DNA of 31,428 nucleotides from an uncultured Selenomonadales bacterium (GCA_937915725.1 CALGGV010000221.1:1-31428); one strand, 5' to 3'. Shown: positions 5,839 through 14,345, numbered from the stretch's first letter. Program-made: numbers and translations. The notes: generated by a model from the sequence alone, not told the origin.

Positions 5839-7422
5839 ATGACAAAATTTATAAAAATATTTATGCTGGCGGCAGTTGTTATCTTCGCTTTAAATTCTGC
5901 CGCTTATGCTGAAAATTCCGCTTATGTGGAAAAAATAAATTTAAGTTTTTATTCTTCAAAATATATCAATTTACACAAAAATATTTCTACGATATGGTGT
6001 GGCAGTAAACTTGTACTTGTCCATCAACCTACAGAATCTTTGAATGAAATTGTAATTACTGCACAAAAAACCGCCGGTTCAACATCGCTTTTTATCTGGA
6101 CTGAAGACGGCGCAAGATACGAATATTTGATAAATGTTACAGATGAAGAACAAGGACAGGCAGAAATGATTGAGGCGGCTATTGGCTTGCCGAATGTTCA
6201 CGTTAAAAAACTTAAGGATAGAATTTTATTAACCGGCACTGTAAAAAATCAGTACGAAAGAAATTTGGCAGTTCAAACGGCGCGCCTTTATTCCGGCAGC
6301 GGCAGTAAAAGCAGTTTAAGTTTCGGCAGCAATTCCAATATGGAAATGGAAACTCAAGGCTCCAAAGACAACAGCACTACCACTCTAGGTACAGATAATG
6401 AAGTTCAAGACAGCGGCAACGTCATAGATTTATTGCAAATGGTAGCTCCTTCACAAATTCGCCTTGAGGCTCAAGTTATCGCTATTCGTCCTGAAGATAC
6501 AAAAGATTTGGGATTTTTATACACCGGTACAGGAACTTATGATTATCCCGGCAGAATTTATGGCGGTGAATCCAGTACTTATAATGCAGGAAATTTTAGG
6601 AACAATCCTTTCAAATGGTTTATTAACAGCCGTTCAGATTTAACCTACAGACTTGACGCGCTTATTACTCAAAACAGGGCAAAAATTTTATCCCGCCCAA
6701 GTATTATGACAATGAGCGGCGAACAAGCTACAATTCAAATTGGCGGCGAAATTCCCTATACCGTTTTAAATTCTACTACCGGTATTGCCTCTGTACAATT
6801 TAAAAATTACGGTATTATTTTGCAATTCAAGCCGGTACTTGATTCTCAAAATAGAATTGTCACAAATATTCATACTGAAGTTAGCAATATGAGCGGCGAA
6901 ACTATTAACGATATGCCCGTTATTTCTACGCGTCGCGCAGATTCTGTTGTTACATTGGAAAACGGCTCCACAATGATTATCGGCGGCTTGATGGATTCTT
7001 CAGAAAGAAAAGTTGTTACAAAAATCCCGCTCCTTAGCAAAATCCCAATTATCGGCGAATTTTTCAAACACACTTCAAAAACTAAAGATACTCAAGAAAT
7101 GGTAATTTTGGTTACACCACACATTGTCGGCGCAGATGAAAGTTCCTATGCAGGAATGACGGACGAAATGCGCGATTATTACCATGAAGGACAGCGTAAA
7201 CAAAATAACTTGAATGAAGTTGATTTAAACGCCTTGCCGCCGCCTTTTGAAGACGAAAAAACCAAAAAAGCCAGAGAGAAACAAGAAAGAAAAGAAAAAA
7301 AGGCTAGAGAAAAACAGGCTAAAAAGAAAAAAGCCGAAGAAGAAAATATTGAAGAAGAAAATTCTGAAGATAAAAATTCAAATAGAGATTCAAGCGTTGA
7401 AATATTCGGCGATGCTTTTTAA
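5839..7422 (+). CDS. cpaC: Tad pilus outer-membrane secretin CpaC/RcpA
   Basis: This forms the outer-membrane channel through which the Flp pilus leaves the cell, which implies a diderm host. Order: Sec signal peptide (1-24, ending AAYA), pilus-secretin N-terminal domain (~28-100), a BON-like domain (~105-155, AAIGLPNVHVKKLKDRILLTG), a Ser/Asn-rich linker, then the secretin core (~200-440). The core includes RLEAQVIAI, INDMPVISTRRADSVV, GGLMDSSERKVVTKIPLL, and IPIIGEFFKHTS before the terminal strands (EMVILVTPHIV). The C-terminal ~60 residues (from ~467) are an unusual Lys/Glu-rich repeat (KKAREKQERKEKKAREKQAK), probably coiled or disordered. Start is ATG, six bases after cpaB. Confidence 0.95.
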   Translation: MTKFIKIFMLAAVVIFALNSAAYAENSAYVEKINLSFYSSKYINLHKNISTIWCGSKLVLVHQPTESLNEIVITAQKTAGSTSLFIWTEDGARYEYLINVTDEEQGQAEMIEAAIGLPNVHVKKLKDRILLTGTVKNQYERNLAVQTARLYSGSGSKSSLSFGSNSNMEMETQGSKDNSTTTLGTDNEVQDSGNVIDLLQMVAPSQIRLEAQVIAIRPEDTKDLGFLYTGTGTYDYPGRIYGGESSTYNAGNFRNNPFKWFINSRSDLTYRLDALITQNRAKILSRPSIMTMSGEQATIQIGGEIPYTVLNSTTGIASVQFKNYGIILQFKPVLDSQNRIVTNIHTEVSNMSGETINDMPVISTRRADSVVTLENGSTMIIGGLMDSSERKVVTKIPLLSKIPIIGEFFKHTSKTKDTQEMVILVTPHIVGADESSYAGMTDEMRDYYHEGQRKQNNLNEVDLNALPPPFEDEKTKKAREKQERKEKKAREKQAKKKKAEEENIEEENSEDKNSNRDSSVEIFGDAF

Positions 7423-7440
7423 AAAGAAGGTGAATTTTTT

Positions 7441-8283
7441 ATGGCTGAAGGGCGCAACAGTATTATAATCAGCATTTTCAGTACCAGCTCCGGCAATGGA
7501 AAAACTGTTACTGCGATAAATCTTGCGGCAGGGCTGGCAAATGAAGGCTACGCAGTTTGCCTTGTCGATTTAGATTTACAATTTGGCGACGTTACAACTT
7601 ATTTGAAACTCAACCCCAAATATACAATCATTGATGCACAAATGGCACTCGAAAGAAAAGATCCGAATTTTGACGTGCTGAATTATTTGACACGCTATGA
7701 ACATACAGATGACAAAGGTAACGGCGTTGAATTTTTTGTACTGGCGCGCCCGACGGCGATTTTTGACGCTTACGAAATTGAAGTACCGATTGTAGAAAAA
7801 ATTATAAATTCTTTGAAATGGTTTGATTTTGTAGTTGTCGATTTAAACGCGGCGTTCAGCGCGGTAAATCTTGCAGTCTTAGATTTAAGCACGATTATAA
7901 ATTATTTGGGCGTTGTAGATTTTCTGCCGTCCGTCAAAAATTTTAAAATTGGCTATGATACTTTGATTCGTTTTGAATATGAAGAAAGTAAAATTCGGCT
8001 TGTAGAAAATCGTTCCAATTCCCAAAAATTAATCCGCGGGCATGACGTTGAAAGATTAATTGGTACAAAATTTTTTCATCAACTGCCAAATGACTTCCGC
8101 TCGGTAAGTCAATCTGTTCGTGACGGTGTACCGCTAATGTTTTCTGCGCCGGACGCTAGCCTTACAAAAAGTTTTAATGATCTTGCCGCCGAATATACCG
8201 GCAAACAAAAATCTGAAACACATATCGCTGAAGAGGAGAAAAAAGGTTTCTTCGCTAAACTTTTCAGCAAATTTTTTGGTTAG
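7441..8283 (+). CDS. tadZ: MinD/ParA-type P-loop ATPase of the Tad pilus (TadZ/CpaE-like, no receiver)
   Basis: This 280-residue protein consists of only the MinD/ParA-like domain. Its Walker A reads STSSGNGKTV (14-23): the P-loop lysine K21 is present, but the signature lysine of the deviant Walker A (first K of KGGxGKT) is a serine, S16. The switch-like stretch is VCLVDLDLQFGD (39-50), and FVVVDLNAAFSA resembles a Walker B/A'. The end is an amphipathic helix (EEEKKGFFAKLFSKFFG) that could bind membrane like the MinD tail. By family knowledge TadZ/CpaE localises the pilus machine at the pole. Start ATG has AAGAAGGTG upstream. Followed after 14 bp by a second, receiver-bearing paralogue. Confidence 0.88.
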   Translation: MAEGRNSIIISIFSTSSGNGKTVTAINLAAGLANEGYAVCLVDLDLQFGDVTTYLKLNPKYTIIDAQMALERKDPNFDVLNYLTRYEHTDDKGNGVEFFVLARPTAIFDAYEIEVPIVEKIINSLKWFDFVVVDLNAAFSAVNLAVLDLSTIINYLGVVDFLPSVKNFKIGYDTLIRFEYEESKIRLVENRSNSQKLIRGHDVERLIGTKFFHQLPNDFRSVSQSVRDGVPLMFSAPDASLTKSFNDLAAEYTGKQKSETHIAEEEKKGFFAKLFSKFFG

Positions 8284-8297
8284 GGCGGTGATTTTTT

Positions 8298-9404
8298 TTG
8301 GTTTATAAAACAATTATTGTTGAAAGTAACCAGCGAATGTCCGATATTTTATCTGCAACGCTAAAAAAATCCGGCGACTTTGAATTTTTATCTGCGTATT
8401 CAGACGCCAATTCCGCGTTAGGGCAAAGTCATATTTATAAGCCGAATTTATTTTTAATTGACGTTGATAACCCCGACCTTTTGCAAATGTTACCGGCGTT
8501 TGTAGATATTTTCCCTAATGCAAATATTCTGGCTACAATGTCAAATTGGAATGCAGATATTGCCTACAAGGCGCAAAAGGCGTTTATCACGGGTTGCATT
8601 TTAAAACCTTTTAAGGCTGAAGAAGTTATTGATACAATAAATTTGTACAATCGACGCGGCAAATATGCGCCGTCAAGAATTATTTCTTTTTTCAGCCCAA
8701 AAGGGCGTTCCGGCAGAACAACGCTTGCCTCCTTGCTCGCGCTTAACCTTGCCGAAAGAACAAATGAATCTGTAGCTTTAATTGACGCAGATTTACAATT
8801 TGGAGACTTGCCAATTTTCTTTGACTTGGAGCCGAGTCATACGGTTGTTGACGCCACGCACGATATTAAACTTTTGACGCCAATTTTATTTGCGCCGTAT
8901 TTTCACAATATCAAAAAGAATCTTTGGATTTTATCAAGCCCCGAACGTCCGGAATACGCTGAACTTGTCGAAACTTCCAACTTTATTGAGGTTGTACGAA
9001 TGGCAGGGCACGTTTTCAGATATTTGTTAATCGATTTACCCGCCGGCTTTAATCCAATTTCGCTGGAAGTCAGCAATTTTGCAGATACAAATTTTGTTAT
9101 TGCGATGATTAATACCGGCTTGGAAGTGGATCATATGCGGCGTACTATGGATATGTTCAGAGAAAGACGCGCAAAACATAAAGTAGATTATCCTATTTTT
9201 ACCCGTGTTAATCCTTGCACTGAAGAAGAGCGCGAAAAATTAGAATTGCGTTTAGGTTATCCCGTTACGGCAATTTTTCCGAACGAATACAATTTAGTTT
9301 CAGTTGCTAACAGCGGAAGAATTTTATACGGCTTGCCTAACGATACAAAATTAATGCAAATTATTAATCAGTTATCAACAAAAATTATTTCCGGAGAATT
9401 ATAA
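8298..9404 (+). CDS. tadZ: TadZ/CpaE: receiver-like domain fused to MinD-like P-loop domain
   Basis: Residues 1-120 form a CheY-like receiver: D55 (LFLIDVD) sits where the phospho-acceptor is expected, T80 at the Thr/Ser position and K103 in LKPF. A linker then leads to a MinD/ParA domain from ~127. Its Walker A is SPKGRSGRTT (133-142): signature lysine K135 is kept, but the P-loop lysine is arginine R140. LIDADLQFGD (161-170) matches the upstream paralogue closely, so the two arose by duplication. The likely role is placing or organising the Tad machine. ATP hydrolysis by this copy alone is doubtful. Start is TTG 8298, supported by GGGCGGTG upstream. tadB starts four bases after the stop. 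Confidence 0.9.
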   Translation: MVYKTIIVESNQRMSDILSATLKKSGDFEFLSAYSDANSALGQSHIYKPNLFLIDVDNPDLLQMLPAFVDIFPNANILATMSNWNADIAYKAQKAFITGCILKPFKAEEVIDTINLYNRRGKYAPSRIISFFSPKGRSGRTTLASLLALNLAERTNESVALIDADLQFGDLPIFFDLEPSHTVVDATHDIKLLTPILFAPYFHNIKKNLWILSSPERPEYAELVETSNFIEVVRMAGHVFRYLLIDLPAGFNPISLEVSNFADTNFVIAMINTGLEVDHMRRTMDMFRERRAKHKVDYPIFTRVNPCTEEEREKLELRLGYPVTAIFPNEYNLVSVANSGRILYGLPNDTKLMQIINQLSTKIISGEL

Positions 9405-9407
9405 TTT

Positions 9408-10370
9408 ATGGCTTTTTTAATATCAATTTCAGCATCTTTTGGCGCGTTTTTTCTGGTAGTTTTTTTGGTACTTGCTCTGCAAAATACACGAAGTCTTGAC
9501 CTCTACTACAGAATGCGCCGCTATAATGTTGCTCCAACAATCAAGCGTTTAAATACGGCTGAAGACCTTATAGTTAAAGGTTATCAATACCTGCAAAAAA
9601 TTTCTAAGCCGCTGGTTGAAAGAAATTTTGCACAATCCCTTGAATACAGAATGAAACGCGCCGGTTTACCTTTGCTGGGCGGCGAATATATCGTACTGAA
9701 TTTATTGGCAATGGCTTTAATTGGCGTGTTGACGTGGTTTATTGCTTTAAATCATATTTTTGCAATAGTAGCCGCCGCGCTTGTTCCCTTAATATTTTGG
9801 CTGATTATTTTAACGCTGTCAAAAAGGCGGCTCGGCGCGTTCACTGAACAACTCGGCACTTCCTTAATTACAATTTCAAATGCTCTTCGCGCAGGTTACA
9901 GTTTCCAACAGACAATCGAAGTTATTTCAAACGAAATGGAGCCGCCAATAGGCGAAGAATTTTCCGAAATGTATCATCAAATTGTTATGGGCGTACCGCT
10001 TGAGGAAGTTTTGGAAGACGCAAATAAAAGAATTGGCAGTTCAGATTTTGAATTAGCTGTTACGGCGGTTTTAATTCAACGTGAAGTTGGAGGCAACCTT
10101 GCACAAATTCTCGACAATATCAGCGCAACCATCATGGAAAGAATCAGAATGCGCCGTGAAATTGAATCTGTAACGGCGCAAGGCAGAATGTCCGCAATGG
10201 TACTTTTGGGCTTGCCGTTTGCTGCGGGGATCGGAATGTTCACGCTTGCTCATGATAGTTTTATGATACTTTTTCAAGAAGATATTGGAAAAATGGCAAT
10301 GGTTGCCGCCGTTATATTTGAAATTGTCGGTTACTTCGTCATTATGAAAATTGTTGATATTGAAGTTTAA
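9408..10370 (+). CDS. tadB: Tad pilus inner-membrane platform protein TadB
   Basis: TadB is one of the two type II secretion F-domain (GspF-like) proteins that form the inner-membrane platform with TadC and the ATPase TadA. An N-terminal transmembrane helix (~6-27) is followed by a cytoplasmic stretch, two close transmembrane helices (~95-140), the T2SSF helical domain (LGTSLITISNALRAGYSFQQ through GGNLAQILDNISATI) and two C-terminal helices. At 320 residues it is full length. Promoter-bearing DNA follows, so the first transcript (cpaB-cpaC-tadZ-tadZ-tadB) may end or weaken here. Confidence 0.92.
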   Translation: MAFLISISASFGAFFLVVFLVLALQNTRSLDLYYRMRRYNVAPTIKRLNTAEDLIVKGYQYLQKISKPLVERNFAQSLEYRMKRAGLPLLGGEYIVLNLLAMALIGVLTWFIALNHIFAIVAAALVPLIFWLIILTLSKRRLGAFTEQLGTSLITISNALRAGYSFQQTIEVISNEMEPPIGEEFSEMYHQIVMGVPLEEVLEDANKRIGSSDFELAVTAVLIQREVGGNLAQILDNISATIMERIRMRREIESVTAQGRMSAMVLLGLPFAAGIGMFTLAHDSFMILFQEDIGKMAMVAAVIFEIVGYFVIMKIVDIEV

Positions 10371-10406
10371 ATCTGAAATTATTATGAATAAAAAATAATA
10401 AAGTAC

Positions 10407-10434
10407 TTGACATATTTTTAAAATATGCTAAAAT
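10407..10434 (+). promoter_or_regulatory. Internal promoter for the Flp pilin gene
   Basis: TTGACA (10407-10412), 16-bp spacer, TAAAAT (10429-10434) preceded by TGC, that is, an extended -10. With the terminator after the pilin gene, this would give a short abundant pilin transcript with a ~115-nt leader. Confidence 0.85.
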
Positions 10435-10555
10435 ACCCCCAGAATGTAAATTAATTTTAAGGTTTAGGGTAACAAAAAAAATTTAAGGTTTTTGTTAAAA
10501 TCGTCGATAATCTAGTGGAATAATTAATCTTTCAAGCAAGAAAGGAATGGTTACC

Positions 10556-10789
10556 GTGTTTAAATGGATTTATGAACTTCAGAAGAAACTTCAGGAAAAA
10601 ATTTCCGAAAAAGGTCAAGGCATGACTGAGTATGCTATCATTCTCGCAGTTGTAGCTATTGTTGCTGTGGCGGTATTCTATGGTTCAGATGGAAATTCTG
10701 GTCTCGAAGGTACTATAAGTAATGCTTATGGCACAGCTAACGACGCTATTGCCAATGTTAAACCGGCTGCTGCTGGTGGTGGTTCATGA
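10556..10789 (+). CDS. flp: Flp-type major pilin
   Basis: Flp pilins are small prepilins cleaved by a TadV/CpaA-type peptidase and polymerised into the Tad pilus. From GTG 10556 the protein has 77 residues: a charged leader ending EKISEKG (cleavage expected after G20), then QGMTEYAIILAVVAIVAVAV with the conserved Glu at +5 (E25) and Tyr at +6, then a short Gly/Ala-rich tail. The mature subunit would be 57 residues. Start choice: GTG 10556 lies nine bases after AAAGGA. The in-frame ATG 10547 abuts that site and is too close. No prepilin peptidase gene is in the window. Confidence 0.93.
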   Translation: MFKWIYELQKKLQEKISEKGQGMTEYAIILAVVAIVAVAVFYGSDGNSGLEGTISNAYGTANDAIANVKPAAAGGGS

Positions 10790-10845
10790 TTAATTTGTGA
10801 ATTTGGGTTTAACAAAAAATTAAAATTTGGTTTTCTTGAAAACGC

Positions 10846-10877
10846 AAGCCTCCTATTTCAAGTAGGGGGCTTTTTTG
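10846..10877 (+). terminator. Terminator after flp
   Basis: GCCTCCTA (10848-10855) pairs with TAGGGGGC (10863-10870), with one G-U pair and a seven-base loop, followed by TTTTTT. It lies between the pilin and tadE, so it probably limits read-through and sets a high pilin:machinery ratio. Confidence 0.88.
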
Positions 10878-10917
10878 GTAAATGATTCAAAAATTTAATG
10901 TAAGTTGGACAGTTAAT

Positions 10918-10938
10918 CACTACAACACTATCACACTA
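10918..10938 (+). repeat. Short heptamer run, CACTACA type
   Basis: Three phased 7-mers, CACTACA, ACACTAT and CACACTA, lie just before the tadE ribosome site. The same kind of unit recurs upstream of hypA (29650-29671). Confidence 0.6.
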
Positions 10939-10956
10939 AAAAAGGTGGTGGAAATT

Positions 10957-11391
10957 ATGAAACAAAAAGGGCAAGGAATGGTAGAATTTGCTTTTATTTT
11001 GCCGTTGCTGATGTTTTTAACATTGTCGATAATTTATATGGGCGCAATGTTTATGGATTATATTCAGTACAACAACGCCGCCCGTGATGCTGCCCGTGAT
11101 ATTTCCCTCAAGCAAGCTGTAGATTCTCGAACAACTGTTATTCAAAGTATTAATGCTGACGGCTCCACAGTTTGGAAAAAATACGCCGAGCCAATAACCG
11201 GGCTTTATACTCCAAGTATGCACGTTGATTTTGTAGATGGTAGCGGAAATCCTGTCACTGAAGATTTGGCGCAAGATGTTAAAGTTACAATCACTTTGAC
11301 GCGCACAGTTACTTTTTCAGATTTCTTTCAAAACTTTATGGTTTTTCCGGATCAGTTGCCTATTGTCTACAAAATGAAAATTGAAAAGTAG
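10957..11391 (+). CDS. tadE: TadE-like minor pilin/pseudopilin
   Basis: This 144-residue protein opens with MKQKGQGMVEFAFILPLLMF. The KG/QGMVEF motif resembles a prepilin cleavage site (Glu at +5) and is followed by one hydrophobic helix (~10-32). TadE family members are processed pseudopilins needed for Flp pilus assembly. The C-terminal part is beta-rich and extracytoplasmic. An in-frame ATG at 10882 would add 25 residues. ATG 10957 is preferred because AGGTGGTG lies six bases upstream and it places the pilin motif at the N-terminus. Heptamer array H2 starts immediately after the stop. Confidence 0.88.
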   Translation: MKQKGQGMVEFAFILPLLMFLTLSIIYMGAMFMDYIQYNNAARDAARDISLKQAVDSRTTVIQSINADGSTVWKKYAEPITGLYTPSMHVDFVDGSGNPVTEDLAQDVKVTITLTRTVTFSDFFQNFMVFPDQLPIVYKMKIEK

Positions 11392-11468
11392 GGGTTAAGG
11401 CAAGAGGCAGTAGGCATTAGGCAGTAGGCAGTAGGCAGTAGGGATTAAGGACTAGGGGCTGGGGATTT
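11392..11468 (+). repeat. Heptanucleotide array H2 (11 units, mixed GGCAGTA/GGATTAA types)
   Basis: Eleven consecutive 7-mers in exact phase: GGGTTAA, GGCAAGA, GGCAGTA, GGCATTA, GGCAGTA three times, GGGATTA, AGGACTA, GGGGCTG, GGGATTT. The first unit abuts the tadE stop codon. Both repeat subtypes seen elsewhere are joined here. Confidence 0.92.
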
Positions 11469-11530
11469 TTTCCGGCAACTAGTCTTTAAAATTAGTCGCG
11501 CAGATTTTTTAAATTAAACGAGGTAAAAAA

Positions 11531-12994
11531 ATGGCAAGATCATTATCATTGTTGGAACGTTTGGGAAATACCCGCGAGACTCCAAAGGTTGAGGAAAAAA
11601 AGCCGGTTATCGAAGATAAAGCCGCGCCGGTTTATCATAGCCGCCTTCAAGCCACAATAGATTTACAACAGCCGGTTGAGGCGTCAGCATTCGCCGGAAG
11701 GCATACGGCACTTAATAACGTTGAAAATCGTATGCAAGATTTAAAAATGGCAGTTCACAGGCGAATAGTTGACGAAATGACGCCGGAAGAACAACTTTTA
11801 ATAGCGCAGGGCGAACCGGTACGCGACCAAATTAAAACGATAATTTCAGCTTACACAGACAGGGAAATGGCTGACAATGCAACGGCAACTTTGACACGCG
11901 GCGAACGTTTTCAACTGGTTGACGATATTTGCGACGAACTTTTGGGGCTTGGACCATTGGAGCCCCTCTTGAAAGACGAAAAAATTACTGAAATTATGAT
12001 TAACGGTCCAAAAGATATTTTTGTTGAACAAAAAGGGAAATTGATGCTGACAGATACGCACTTTCACGACGAGGCGCATTTGATGAGTATCATTGAAAGA
12101 ATTTTAACGCCACTTGGACGCCGTGTTGATGAATCTTCGCCGCTGGTTGACGCAAGACTTTCTGACGGTTCCCGCGTCAATATAATTATTCCGCCGTTGT
12201 CTTTAGTTGGTCCCGCCGTTACAATTCGTAAATTTTCAAAAAATGCTTTAAGCGTCAAAGATTTAGTTAGTTTCGGAACATTAAGTCCGAGTATGGCAAG
12301 ATTTTTGGAGGCGTGCGTAAAAGCGCGGTTGAATATTTTGGTTAGCGGCGGTACCGGCTCCGGTAAAACTACAACGTTAAATGTTTTGTCGTCATTCATT
12401 CCACATACAGATAGAATTGTAACGATTGAGGACGCGGCAGAATTAAGACTTCAACAAAGACACGTTGTAACATTGGAGGCGCGCCCGGCAAATTTGGAAG
12501 GCAAAGGCGCAATTACAATCCGTGATTTAGTTAGAAATGCACTGCGTATGAGACCGGATAGGATTATTGTTGGGGAATGCCGCGCAGGTGAGGCGTTGGA
12601 TATGTTGCAGGCAATGAATACCGGACACGACGGCTCTTTGACAACGGCGCACGCCAACACGCCGCGTGATGTTCTTTCAAGGCTTGAGACAATGGTTTTA
12701 ATGGCGGGTATGGAATTGCCCGTCCGCGCTGTTCGCACTCAAGTTTCATCGGCGATTGATTTAATTTTGCAACAGTCAAGAATTCGTGACGGCAGCAGAA
12801 AAATTACTCATATTACCGAAGTACAAGGAATGGAAGGCGATACAATCATTTTGCAAGATTTATATCGCTACGTTCAAGATTATATTGACGAAAATGGAAA
12901 ATCTATTGGACATTATGAAGGCTCCGGTTTACAGCCACAATTTGTTGACAAATTCAGAATGAACGGCGTAGATATGCCTATACTTGAGGATTAG
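11531..12994 (+). CDS. tadA: Tad pilus assembly ATPase TadA/CpaF
   Basis: This is the secretion ATPase (type II/IV superfamily) that powers Flp pilus assembly from the cytoplasm. The ~120-residue N-terminal part is followed by the all-helical/N-domain with LLGLGPLEPLLKDEKITEIM (137-156), then the RecA-like core. Walker A is GGTGSGKTT (273-281), an acidic box is VTIEDAAELRL, Walker B is RIIVGECRAGE (344-354), and the His box is GHDGSLTTAHANTPRD (365-380). Its 487 residues are intact. The start is ATG with CGAGGT upstream. The last codons (GAG GAT TAG) lie inside heptamer array H3. Confidence 0.96.
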   Translation: MARSLSLLERLGNTRETPKVEEKKPVIEDKAAPVYHSRLQATIDLQQPVEASAFAGRHTALNNVENRMQDLKMAVHRRIVDEMTPEEQLLIAQGEPVRDQIKTIISAYTDREMADNATATLTRGERFQLVDDICDELLGLGPLEPLLKDEKITEIMINGPKDIFVEQKGKLMLTDTHFHDEAHLMSIIERILTPLGRRVDESSPLVDARLSDGSRVNIIIPPLSLVGPAVTIRKFSKNALSVKDLVSFGTLSPSMARFLEACVKARLNILVSGGTGSGKTTTLNVLSSFIPHTDRIVTIEDAAELRLQQRHVVTLEARPANLEGKGAITIRDLVRNALRMRPDRIIVGECRAGEALDMLQAMNTGHDGSLTTAHANTPRDVLSRLETMVLMAGMELPVRAVRTQVSSAIDLILQQSRIRDGSRKITHITEVQGMEGDTIILQDLYRYVQDYIDENGKSIGHYEGSGLQPQFVDKFRMNGVDMPILED

Positions 12995-13043
12995 GGGCTA
13001 GGGATTAAGGATTAAGGATTAGGGATTAAGGGCTAGGGATTTT
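12988..13043 (+). repeat. Heptanucleotide array H3 (8 units)
   Basis: Phased 7-mers GGATTAG, GGGCTAG, GGATTAA, GGATTAA, GGATTAG, GGATTAA, GGGCTAG, GGATTTT. The first unit supplies the last sense codon and TAG stop of tadA. Confidence 0.93.
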
Positions 13044-13060
13044 TTTAAGTTTTAAGGCTT

Positions 13061-13278
13061 AACAAGTCGGCATTTCTTTCTTTAGAAGAAAGAAACGCCT
13101 AGCAAAGAAAGAATCGCCGCCCGCTCGGTTTTTCGCGTTTAAGATTTTTGCAGCTTAAAGTGTACAGCCGCGTTTACCACCTTGCAGAAATTCAGAGGTT
13201 GCCGGTAAAAACAAAATCGGGCGGCTTTTTTAATTTTTTTTCAAAAAATTTGGCGCATCACTTGTAAACAAATTTTAG
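13061..13278 (+). repeat. Dispersed intergenic repeat, copy B (longest)
   Basis: This starts AACAAGTCGGCATTTCTTTC, carries the TTTCTTTCTT/AAGAAAGAAA hairpin, has a GC-richer interior and AAAATCGGGCGGC, and ends TTTGGCGCATCACTTG...CAAATTTTAG. Together with H3 it fills the 12995-13308 gap between tadA and tadC. No gene is visible in the gap. Confidence 0.82.
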
Positions 13279-13308
13279 CTTTAATTTTTTTTTTGAGGAG
13301 TTGAAAAA

Positions 13309-14283
13309 ATGATAGCATTGGTTGCACTAATCGGCAGTATTTTATGGGGAGCGATAATTTTTGCAATTTTGTATTTTCGGCAGACGCCGGAGGCAAAAGT
13401 CAGAAAAAGAATTATGATAATGATTGAAAATGCAGAAAAAGAACGCGCCCGTTTAAATCGTACCAGAAGGGTACGAAATCTTGACGAAAAGCCGGATATA
13501 ATATCGCGCAGGTCATTTTATATCAGAATTGTAAAACCGTTTTTAGAAGGGCTGGAATCGTTTTTACTGTCTTTCACTCCCCACGCAATTATAGGAATGT
13601 TGGAAAATAAAATTTTTCGCGCAGGCAAGCAAAATATTTGGACAGTTCAAAGGTTAGCGGCGTTTTGGGTATTGTCAGTAGTATTTTTTACATTTGTTGG
13701 ATTTTTTGTCGCACACAGAACTAATTATTTTTATACACAGCAATTTTTAATTATCGTTGCCGCCGGAATATTCGGCGCGTTTTTCCCATTTCTTATGTTG
13801 AATCGACAAATAAAGAATCGCCAAAAATTATTACGCCGTCAACTGCCGGAATTTTTGGATTTATTGTGCGTAAGTGTACAAGCGGGACTTTCATTTGATG
13901 GCGCGGTTGCAAAAATTACCGGAAGAATGAAAGGCGAACTTTCGGAAGAATTTCAACATATGCAAGACGATATAAGATTTGGAATGGTAAAAGCCTACGC
14001 GCTAAATCAAATGGCGAAACGTTGCGATATTGAAGAAATTTATTTGTTTACAACTTCAGTAATACAAGCTGAAAAATTGGGCACAAGTATGTCACAAACT
14101 TTGGAAACTCAAGCAGAAAATATAAGGGAACGCCGCCGCCAATACATTCGCGCAGAGGCTTTAAAAGCTCCCGTTAAAATGATTTTCCCTATGGTTATGT
14201 TTATTTTCCCGTCGATTTTTATTGTACTTTTGATGCCGTCAATGCTGACAATGATGAAAAACTTCGATATTATGAATCAATGA
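13309..14283 (+). CDS. tadC: Tad pilus inner-membrane platform protein TadC
   Basis: This is the second T2SSF-domain platform protein. Residues 4-22 form an N-terminal transmembrane helix, followed by a basic cytoplasmic region, two transmembrane helices (~115-165), and the TadC-typical RRQLPEFLDLLCVSVQAGLS opening of the F domain (~177). That domain ends in EKLGTSMSQTLETQAENIRE. A final pair of hydrophobic helices (MIFPMVMFIFPSIFIVLLM) closes the protein. At 324 residues it is normal length. The start is ATG with TTGAGGAG upstream. It sits downstream of a ~310-bp repeat-filled gap, and shares a bidirectional terminator with the convergent tadG-like gene. Confidence 0.92.
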   Translation: MIALVALIGSILWGAIIFAILYFRQTPEAKVRKRIMIMIENAEKERARLNRTRRVRNLDEKPDIISRRSFYIRIVKPFLEGLESFLLSFTPHAIIGMLENKIFRAGKQNIWTVQRLAAFWVLSVVFFTFVGFFVAHRTNYFYTQQFLIIVAAGIFGAFFPFLMLNRQIKNRQKLLRRQLPEFLDLLCVSVQAGLSFDGAVAKITGRMKGELSEEFQHMQDDIRFGMVKAYALNQMAKRCDIEEIYLFTTSVIQAEKLGTSMSQTLETQAENIRERRRQYIRAEALKAPVKMIFPMVMFIFPSIFIVLLMPSMLTMMKNFDIMNQ

Positions 14284-14288
14284 TAAAT

Positions 14289-14336
14289 AAAAAAAGCGTC
14301 GCCGCCAATTTCGGCAGTGACGCTAATTTTTTTTGC
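14289..14336. terminator. Bidirectional terminator between tadC and the tadG-like gene
   Basis: AGCGTC (14295-14300) pairs with GACGCT (14319-14324), with an inner CCG/CGG. An A-run lies on the left and a T-run on the right, so it can terminate transcripts arriving from either side. Confidence 0.88.
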
Positions 14337-14345
14337 GCTAAATTT

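Noticed and set aside
10547..10555. ATG 10547 as the flp start
   Set aside because: GGA abuts this ATG, which leaves no spacing. GTG 10556 sits nine bases away.
13061..13278. Repeat copy B as an insertion sequence
   Set aside because: There is no transposase frame, and no clear terminal inverted repeats or target duplications could be established.
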